A program made the position numbers and the translations under genes. Shown here piece after piece: positions 56,951 to 64,000 of a stretch of DNA of 64,000 nucleotides. This DNA comes from Scleropages formosus (taxonomy: Eukaryota > Chordata > Actinopteri > Osteoglossiformes > Osteoglossidae): contig NC_041815.1 of NCBI RefSeq assembly GCF_900964775.1, positions 13,357,443 through 13,421,442 on the forward strand, read 5' to 3'. Within the stretch, counting starts at the first letter, position 1. Every line of letters begins with the position of its first letter. A model generated the notes under the pieces. That model ran no database searches. It was not told the origin of the DNA and saw only the letters and a list, made by a program, of their open reading frames with translations.

Positions 56951-57045
56951 ATGAATATACAGCTCCAGGGACCTGATGACATTGCACATTTGAACAGCCC
57001 ATCCCACGTGTAGTGCTGTATATAAATTGTGCAAATCGATGTTAG
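56951..57045 (+). promoter_or_regulatory. OR10 promoter module
   Basis: CTCCAGGGACCTGATGACAT from 56963 and TATAAA at 57021-57026, spacing 58 bp. The ATG is 453 bp downstream, the longest leader of the six, partly because of T-rich sequence at 57279-57295. Confidence 0.75.
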
Positions 57046-57473
57046 TTATTTAGTGCATTCATTTCCAATGTAATCAAGGCTGTATGGCAATGTGTAGACA
57101 TGAAAAAAACAGTCCTGTAAACAGAATGTAAATTAATCAATTGATTTTAAAAAATGGAGGTGGAAAAGCCATTTTTGTCACTTCTGGGATTTCTGTACTG
57201 AAAATTTGAAATGTATCTACACGAGGTTTTAAAATTTGAGGAACAAGCCTTTTTGAGCTGGGTTGAAATCAATTCTCTTTTTTTTTTTTTTTTTGCTAAG
57301 GTTCACTTTTTTTAACCAGAGACTGGTTAAAAGAAATCATTTAAATTTTTATAAACTTCTTATAGAAATCTTTACAAATTTTAATAAGACTGAACTCAAA
57401 TCTTTGTTCTGCTCAGATGGTCCAAATTAAATCTTTTACAATTGTTTTTCTTTTTTTAAAGATGAAATGAGCA

Positions 57474-58439
57474 ATGGAAAACTTTTCCACAGCTGAATAC
57501 ATTTTCCTATCTGGATTACAAGAAGTAAAAAACAGTAGATCAGTGTACTTTGCCTTCACTCTTCTCACCTACTTGCTGATCATTTCAGTGAATCTTACTC
57601 TGATTGTTACTATAGCTATGGAAAAAACTCTCCATGAACCCATGTATATATTCCTGTGTAATTTATGTGCCAATAGTCTATACGGGACTTCAGGTTTCTA
57701 CCCAAAACTCCTACTTGACCTGTTGTCTGATGTTCATGTGATCTCATATAATTTATGTTTAATTCAAATTTATGTGATTTATGCTTCTGTGTTAGGAGAA
57801 ACTCCTATTCTAACAGCAATGGCTTATGACAGATATGTAGCAATATGCAGACCTTTACAGTACCACACAGTTATGACTCCTCTGATGGTTAAGACAATGC
57901 TGTTTTTTGCTTGGTGTGTTCCTTTCGCTTGGTGTGCTTTCAGTGTTTTGTGTACCTTCAGGCTGCCTTTGTGTGGTTCTCACATCGATAAACTGTATTG
58001 TGACAACTGGTCAGTTGTAAAACTCTCCTGTGTGCCAACTACACTCAACAATATTCTTGGATACATTATCATCATTTTTGAAATAACACAAGCACTCTTT
58101 ACTTTATATTCATACTACTGCATTGTGGGGGTTTGTATCAGATCTAAGGAAGGAGGAAAGAAATTTATGCAGACCTGTCTGCCACATTTAATTGCAATGA
58201 TAAATTTCCTAATTGCTGCCCTTTTTGATGTTTTGTACAGCAGGTATGGCTCTAACAGACTCCCTTTGACTCTGCGCAACATTATGGCTGTTGAATTTCT
58301 GGTTATTCCCCCTCTTCTCAACCCCATAATATATGGGCTCAACTTACAAAAGGTACGCAGGTCCCTTTTCAGATACTCTGACAAGCACAAAGTAAGACAG
58401 AAACCCACAGAAGCAAAAATGTTTCTTAATGACGTTTGA
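57474..58439 (+). CDS. Odorant receptor 10 (group B)
   Basis: Seven-transmembrane odorant receptor, 321 residues, the longest of the set because of an extended C-tail. LHEPMY at 53-58, MAYDRY at 116-121, LCGSHIDKLYCDNW, KFMQTC, NPIIYG. The TM3 cysteine in the VLCE motif is Gly (VLGE), and loop 3 reads GVCIRSKEGGKK instead of RVCLKSKEGRSK. The stretch 57958-58120 is almost identical to OR11, while the LLDLLSDVH and RPLQYH parts resemble OR9. An AATAAA lies at 58525-58530. Confidence 0.95.
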   Translation: MENFSTAEYIFLSGLQEVKNSRSVYFAFTLLTYLLIISVNLTLIVTIAMEKTLHEPMYIFLCNLCANSLYGTSGFYPKLLLDLLSDVHVISYNLCLIQIYVIYASVLGETPILTAMAYDRYVAICRPLQYHTVMTPLMVKTMLFFAWCVPFAWCAFSVLCTFRLPLCGSHIDKLYCDNWSVVKLSCVPTTLNNILGYIIIIFEITQALFTLYSYYCIVGVCIRSKEGGKKFMQTCLPHLIAMINFLIAALFDVLYSRYGSNRLPLTLRNIMAVEFLVIPPLLNPIIYGLNLQKVRRSLFRYSDKHKVRQKPTEAKMFLNDV

Positions 58440-59114
58440 AAAGCTGTAACCTGAAAAAACCTTTTTTTCTGTTTGCATTATGTTCAATTTTGTATCTTAA
58501 GCTTCCAGGATCAGTCCAAATATTAATAAACCATACTGTTTCCTGAAAGTCTTCATTATTTCCATTTTAACAGGGATATTAGAAGAAGCAGTTTTATTAA
58601 TTGTTATGCTTAACATTGTTTTATGTAAATTTTAAAGAGGAAAAAAATGTATATTGAACTTTGTATACTGCTATGGTTAGCACATGACAAGAAGGTTATG
58701 TTCAGGTTTATTACACTTTTACTTCATTTTGGTACTCAGATTTAAGAACCCTGTCACAGGCCCTCCAGGTATGAGCTTGAGTCTAATGCAATACTCTACA
58801 GTCTCGCTTTACACAAGGACGCTACATCTCACTTAAGAGGGTACGGTTAATCTTATTAAGCTTCCCATTCTAAAAAACTATGGTTTAAATTTCAATGATA
58901 GTTATTATTAATTCTCTGCTTAGCTGATTTTTTATCTGTGAAAATGTCTGGTATCATTGGCCTTATTTATACAGCAGGGCACAGCACTTCAGGCAGAACA
59001 TTTCCTGTAGTTTGCATAGCTATTACATGTGATGATAAATTAACTAAAATATTTAAACCTCGACATATCATAAAAACTCCATAAGCTGTTGTGACATTTT
59101 TTTTAATAATCTTG
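58440..59114. other. Gene-free 3' flank of OR10
   Basis: AT-rich. No gene recognised. Confidence 0.5.
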
Positions 59115-59341
59115 CTTATAAAAACCTCCCACATACATATTTTCAGGACATATACTGTACTTGATTGTGGACTGAGCACAGTTCATGGAGTCCTGCATTC
59201 CCAAAATGATCACACTAGTCAGCTGTATCCGTCAATTATTTTTGATGTCATGTACTCACAGTATGGCACTTGCAACAGACCGCAGGCTCTCCGTAAATTA
59301 TCTAATGAAACTTCCATTTAACTCTCTCATTTATGAGTTGC
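59115..59341 (+). pseudogene. OR pseudogene fragment (loop 3 to TM7), cut by a SINE
   Basis: Host OR remnant: 'HIHIFRTYT' (loop 3), 'cacagttcatggagtcctgc' (KFMETC-type), 'PSIIFDVMYSQYG' (TM6/loop), 'RPQALRKLS' and 'NSLIYEL' (TM7). Frame changes separate these parts. It ends where a degraded family 1 SINE begins. Confidence 0.88.
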
Positions 59342-59515
59342 AGAGGTGGTGCCTGCTGTATGGCAGGACTGGGGTTTGAGCCCTGCTTAGGGTGCCTTGC
59401 AATGGATTGGCATCCTGCCCTGGGTGCGACCCCTCCCCCTTTGGCCCTTTGCTCTGTGTTGCCAGGTAGGCTCCGGCTTGCCACGATGCCACTCAGGACA
59501 GGCAGATGTTGACGA
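59342..59515 (+). mobile_element. tRNA-derived SINE (family 1), old, head-deleted
   Basis: Reads 'ggcaggactggggtttgagc', 'gggtgccttgcaatggattgg' and 'gttgccaggtaggctccggc'. The first part of the tRNA head and the (TG)n tail are missing. Confidence 0.8.
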
Positions 59516-59958
59516 TGGATTTATAGGTTCCTAAATTAAATACTAGGGAATGTAGATGTGAGCCTACAACATGTCTTGTTTACCTCTTTGAATCTGTTTT
59601 TGTATAACTGTTTTAAACAAGATGTTTGTGGAATGCAAATGTGCACTGTAAAATGCAGGAAAAAACACAAACTAAAAATAACTAATATGAAAAGAATATT
59701 GTGCATAATGTGAGGAAGAGTTACGAGAACTATAAGAAAATGTCTGCTAAAATGCTCCAAAATAATGAATATATTCAGAGATACAGATGGGTGAGACACA
59801 TCTGGTATGCACCATCAAGCATTGCATGCAGCTTGCACTCACTGGGCTAGTTGTGCTGCTCAAAGATATGATAACCCATAAAATTGCCTCTAGCTCCAAG
59901 TTTGGCATTGGAAAAAAAATTCTTTTACTCCACTTGTAAGTTTAATACCTGGTATTAT
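59516..59958. other. Gene-free interval
   Basis: No gene recognised. Confidence 0.5.
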
Positions 59959-59959
59959 A

Positions 59960-60188
59960 TTGGAGGGGGGGGCGTAGTGGCGCATTGACACAGTGGGTTG
60001 GACTGGGTCCTGCTCTCCAGTAGGTCTGGGGTTTGAGTCCCCCTTGGGGTACCTTGTGACAGACTGGCGTCCTGTCCTGGGTGTGTCCCCTCCCCCTCCA
60101 GCCTTACGCTCTGTGTTGCCGGGTTAGGCTCTGGTTCCCCGCAACCCCAAATGGGACAAGCGGTTCAGAAAATGTGTATATGTGTGTG
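59960..60188 (+). mobile_element. tRNA-derived SINE (family 1)
   Basis: Forward copy with an 11-bp insertion in the head ('gcgcattgacacagtgg'). The hexamer ATTATA at 59954-59959 and 60189-60194 is a possible short target duplication. Confidence 0.9.
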
Positions 60189-60624
60189 ATTATACTAGGT
60201 CTGTAAAGCAAACTGAACTGCTTAAAACAACTGTATAACTAATAAGACTAACAAAAATCATTTGTTTAGATTCAAGATTTAAAGATTTTGTTTAGATTTA
60301 AAATCATAAGTATATTTATGTATCTACACAATACACTCCAGCATTGCACACATGGTTGTTTTGCGGAAATTGTTATTCTTCCTGACTGGTACACAAATAG
60401 TTTTGAAAATGGGGGTCGAGCGGGATTTGAAATTAGTGAAAGGGGGAAGTGCAATTTATGCCTTTTATGAACAAAAGCCTGTGAATCAACACCATCTTAG
60501 TTTATAACAATAACAGATCCAGACATTGAAAATGAATGTCTTTAAAATTCCTGTTCACAACTACCCAGATTATTGTTTTTCAGAAAGAAGTTCATTAACA
60601 AATGAACAAATGTGTGTCAAATGA

Positions 60625-60715
60625 GTATACAGCTCCTGGGACCTGATGATGCTGTACACCTAAAAAGGCCATCCCTTCTGAAGTTCTGAATATAAATGAT
60701 GCAAATCCTGGCTAC
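60625..60715 (+). promoter_or_regulatory. OR11 promoter module
   Basis: CTCCTGGGACCTGATGATG from 60633 and TATAAA at 60691-60696, spacing 58 bp, ATG 284 bp further on. The box differs from the others by one base (CCT for CCA). Confidence 0.75.
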
Positions 60716-60974
60716 AGTTACAAGGTGCTTTAATTTTTGGTGTAGTCAGGGCTGTAGAGTAATGTATGGATAAAAACAAAAATGAAACATAGAGAAGGCA
60801 GTGTTCTTGATCAATTCCACAACAAATAGGTGGAAATTTAAATTTTATCTTCATTTGTTTTTAGAATTTGAATACAAACATCTGCGCAACATAAATCTTT
60901 TTCTGCTTGGCCAAAATAGATTTTTTTTTATTATTGTTATCATTGTGATTCATTTTGTGAAAAGAAAATTAATA

Positions 60975-61928
60975 ATGGAAAACTTTTCCACAGTTGAATT
61001 CATTTTCCTGTCTGGATTACAAGAAGTAAAAAATAATAGACTAGTTTACTTTGCTTTCACTCTTCTCACCTACTTGCTGATCATTTCAGTGAATCTTACT
61101 CTGATTGTGACCATAGCTATGGAAAAAACCCTCCATGAACCCATGTATATATTCCTGTGTAACTTATCTGCTAATAGCCTATATGGGACTACAGGTTTCT
61201 ACCCAAAAATCCTACTCGACCTCCTGTCTGATGTTCATGTGATCTCATATAATTTTTGCTTAATTCAAATTTATGTCATTTATACTTCTGTGTTGTGTGA
61301 AACTCCTATTCTAACAGCAATGGCTTATGACAGATATGTTGCAATATGCAGGCCTTTAGAGTACCACACGGTTATGACTCCTCTGATGGTTAAGACAATG
61401 CTGTTTTTTGCTTGGTGTGTTCCACTTTCTTGGCTTGTCATCACTACTTTGTGTACCTTCAGGCTGCCTTTGTGTGGTTCTCACATCGATAAACTGTATT
61501 GTGACAACTGGTCAGTTGTAAAACTCTCCTGTGTGCCAACTACACTCAACAATATTCTTGGATACATTATCATCATTTTTGAAATAACACAAGCACTCTT
61601 TACTTTATATTCATACTGCTGCATTGTGAGGGTGTGTCTGAAATCTAAGGAAGGGAGAAGCAAATTTATGCAGACCTGTCTGCCACATTTAATTGCAATG
61701 GTGAATTTTATGATTGCCACCCTTTTTGATGTTATGTACAACAGGTATGGCTCTAACAGACTCCCTTTGACTCTGCGCAACATTATGGCTGTTGAATTTC
61801 TGGTTATTCCCCCTCTTCTTAATCCTATAATATATGGGCTCAACTTACAAAAGGTACGCAGGTCCCTGTTCAGATTTTGTGACAGGCATAAAGTAACTCC
61901 AAGGTCATTTAAAAGAAATGTGTCGTGA
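60975..61928 (+). CDS. Odorant receptor 11 (group B)
   Basis: Seven-transmembrane odorant receptor, 317 residues from the ATG at 60975 (MENFSTVEF...). An in-frame ATG at 60801 would add 58 residues, including a hydrophobic run, that no sister gene has; the conserved start is preferred. LHEPMY at 53-58, MAYDRY at 116-121, LCGSHIDKLYCDNW, KFMQTC, NPIIYG. Shares a near-identical tract with OR10 (TM4-TM5) and a LSWLVITTLCTF segment with OR9. Confidence 0.95.
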   Translation: MENFSTVEFIFLSGLQEVKNNRLVYFAFTLLTYLLIISVNLTLIVTIAMEKTLHEPMYIFLCNLSANSLYGTTGFYPKILLDLLSDVHVISYNFCLIQIYVIYTSVLCETPILTAMAYDRYVAICRPLEYHTVMTPLMVKTMLFFAWCVPLSWLVITTLCTFRLPLCGSHIDKLYCDNWSVVKLSCVPTTLNNILGYIIIIFEITQALFTLYSYCCIVRVCLKSKEGRSKFMQTCLPHLIAMVNFMIATLFDVMYNRYGSNRLPLTLRNIMAVEFLVIPPLLNPIIYGLNLQKVRRSLFRFCDRHKVTPRSFKRNVS

Positions 61929-62826
61929 TTTTGCTGTAACTGTCAAAATATGAAAAGTCGTAATGCTACCAGGAAGTGTTGTTTAGTCCCATCTGCAACA
62001 GATTACATAAAAAAGTAGTTGTATATAAAGTCAAGTTTTATATTGCTTTAAGTGATAAAGAAATATGTTAAGAATATAGCTTTTGTTAAATTGCTGTGTG
62101 ATAAAACAGCTTTTTTCAGTGTGTCTAATGGATACCACACTGTTATAAGGTGTATCTTCAGGTTTATTCTAGTTATAGCTAAATATGTCAGCCATGGGTT
62201 CTGGAGATTAATGATACACCACTTTTCATTTCCATGAAGTGATTGCATGTCTCTATCACGAGGGTCTGGTTCATCTTCTCGATCCCCTCAGTCTTAAACG
62301 TACCTTTGAATTCCCTTTGAACAACAGTAAGTATAGCCAATTAACGTGGTGAAAAGGCAATATGTTATGTTAAAATGCAGGTAAAAGAACATTCAATTAC
62401 GTCATTTTAAAATTTGAGTTCAAAAAAATATTGAGCACAATTTTCCAGATATGATAGGTGAATATAAAGTGCATATAAAGCAATGTATAGGAGCACTATA
62501 ATGCTATTATGCCATTTCTAATCAGAAAATGTGACTGAATTTTACAATGTAGAAAAATAAAAACATAATACAACTGCAAAACCAGATTTATTTCACTGTT
62601 TTCAGAATTTCTGGACCATATAGTGAAATTTAGCTGTGCATTGCAATAAGTGTGTCACATGTTTGTGTTTTGCTAATCCAAAAGGCAACTGCACATTTAT
62701 TGTGTTTAATATTAATTTTCAAACCAGACTTTGGGTTAACATATTTGCAACGGAATTTGGGTTAGTTTTTTGAAAATGTGTGTTATATGTACATCATCCC
62801 AGTTTGTGTGTCTGTGTTTTTACAAT
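61929..62826. other. Gene-free 3' flank of OR11
   Basis: AT-rich. No gene, OR remnant or repeat family recognised. Confidence 0.5.
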
Positions 62827-62839
62827 TTTTGCCAAAACA

Positions 62840-63045
62840 AATAAACAGACTGAAACCACTTGTCCCAAGTGGGGTCGCAGCAAACCGAAGCCTAACCTGG
62901 CAACACAGCACGTAAGGCTAGAGGGGGAGGAGACACACCCAGGACGGGACACCAGTCCGTTGTAAGGCACCCCAAGCGGGACTCGAACCCCAGACCTGCC
63001 AAAGAGTGGGATCCAGTCAAACCCGCTGCACCACCGCACCCCCAC
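62840..63045 (-). mobile_element. tRNA-derived SINE (family 1) with 13-bp TSD
   Basis: Reverse copy of the diverged variant ('gactgaaaccacttgtccc'), yet with an exact target duplication TTTTGCCAAAACA at 62827-62839 and 63046-63058. It lacks a (TG)n tail. Confidence 0.93.
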
Positions 63046-63320
63046 TTTTGCCAAAACACAAAACAATACTTTTAAAAGTTAATATAAAATTATAAATTCA
63101 ATTATAATATTTTTTTTTTTTTTTACAATATGCAACATACACACAACATCTTCAAATGGCTGACTGCGTTGGGTGAAAAAATAATACAAGCACAAAATGT
63201 TCATAGTTGTAAATCGGTCTCATTACTTTCAGAGCAACTGTCACATCGCCTCTATTGATTAAACACGAGAGAGGCTTAAGCAAATAGGGATAGTTATTGC
63301 ACAACTAAACTAAAAGACAT

Positions 63321-63535
63321 AAGGGGGCGCGGTGGCGCAGTGGGTTGGGCCGCAGTCCTGCTCTCCGGTGGGTCTGGGGTTCGAGTCCCGCTTGGGGTGC
63401 CTTGCGGCGGACTGGCGTCCCGTCCTGGGTGTGTCCCTCTCCCCTTCTGGCCTTCCGCCCTGTGTTACCGGGTAGGCTCCGGTTCCCCGTGACCCCGTAT
63501 GGGACAAGCGGTTCTGAAAATGTGTGTGTGTGTGT
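63321..63535 (+). mobile_element. tRNA-derived SINE (family 1), young, 14-bp TSD
   Basis: Forward copy close to consensus: head 'gggggcgcggtggcgcagtg', B-box 'ggttcgagtcc', tail 'gggacaagcggttctgaaaa' plus (TG)n. Target duplication AAACTAAAAGACAT at 63307-63320 and 63536-63549. Confidence 0.96.
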
Positions 63536-63668
63536 AAACTAAAAGACATGCAGTGTAGTCTATGTGCATACAAACACATGATTACTGATTGGCATGGTAA
63601 AATGACCTTTTGTTTCACTGTGAATCTAGAAAATTTTGTGACACAAACAGAATGTGGTCATTGATACA

Positions 63669-63678
63669 CACACACACA

Positions 63679-63729
<51 letters not shown>

Positions 63730-63779
63730 ACACTTTCTGAACCGCTAGTCCCATACGGGGTCGTGGGGAACCGGAGCCT
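63669..63779 (-). mobile_element. 5'-truncated tRNA-derived SINE with 14-bp TSD
   Basis: Reverse copy with a long CA tail (63669-63735) and only the last ~45 bp of the body ('tgaaccgctagtcccatacg' to 'ccggagcct'). TGGTCATTGATACA flanks it at 63655-63668 and 63780-63793, so it was truncated at insertion. Confidence 0.9.
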
Positions 63780-63972
63780 TGGTCATTGATACATTGTTTA
63801 CATATGTTACCCTTAGATATCTATATTTTGGGGAACAATGCATTTGTTCCATTAGCACAAACGGTAATAACACAAACATATTTAAAAAGAGTCTTTGTGT
63901 TTTTTCAGATCATTACTGACAAATGAAAATCACACTCTCAAAAACAGTTTTTGGGCTTTTTGGTTTAAATGA

Positions 63973-64000
63973 CACACACACACACACAGGGTCACAGAGC
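63973..64000 (-). mobile_element. Partial SINE at the window edge
   Basis: A (CA)n run followed by 'gggtcacagagc', matching the tail-end body of family 1. It continues outside the window. Confidence 0.55.

Noticed and set aside
60801-60974. 58-residue N-terminal extension of OR11 as a signal peptide
   Set aside because: It is absent from sister genes, follows the promoter and leader region, and the conserved MENFSTVEF start matches all group B ORs.

Overview
The window looks like teleost-fish genomic DNA: an AT-rich odorant-receptor (OR) gene cluster filled with retrotransposons typical of fish (Rex3, L2, V-domain SINEs) and a very abundant tRNA-derived SINE ending in (TG)n. That SINE type recalls bonytongue fishes (Osteoglossomorpha). 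This placement is from memory and is tentative.

Genes. There are 11 apparently intact, single-coding-exon ORs, all on the + strand, each about 306-321 codons from the preferred ATG. They form three groups. Group C is one gene at 2.2 kb plus a broken relative at 8 kb. Group A (N-terminus with GLN-x-TR, FMETC motif) lies at 12.8, 18.1, 23.1 and 40.5 kb. Group B (SGLQ N-terminus, SYNLCLIQ, FMQTC) lies at 27.2, 31.9, 36.6, 43.7, 57.5 and 61.0 kb. At least seven OR fragments (8.0, 16.5, 20.8, 29.1, 33.8, 45.4 and 59.1 kb) show repeated gene loss.

Layout. 0-12 kb: one OR, L2 LINE fragments, a truncated Rex3, SINEs. 12-25 kb: three group A ORs with SINEs between, including three SINEs inserted in series at 14.9-15.7 kb. 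25.6-26.4 kb: a perfect 34-bp inverted repeat. 27.4-36.8 kb: a recent tandem duplication of about 4.72 kb whose junctions lie inside OR exons, making the middle OR a chimera. 37-45 kb: one group A and one group B OR. 45-57 kb: a gene desert with a Tigger-like element nested in a Tc1-like element, an old Ty3/gypsy-type fossil, pyrimidine-rich sequence and a nearly full-length Rex3 with a 13-bp target duplication. 57-62 kb: two group B ORs. 62-64 kb: SINEs.

Regulation. All six group B genes carry the same upstream module: a CTCC(A/T)GGG-type, Olf/EBF-like box placed exactly 58 bp before a TATAAA (CATAAA in one gene), 280-450 bp upstream of the ATG. This is the best non-coding signal in the window. 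I found no operon-like system, RNA gene, CRISPR array or clearly new system. The most informative biology is the chimeric OR duplication, patchy gene conversion among paralogs, and the fixed-spacing promoter.
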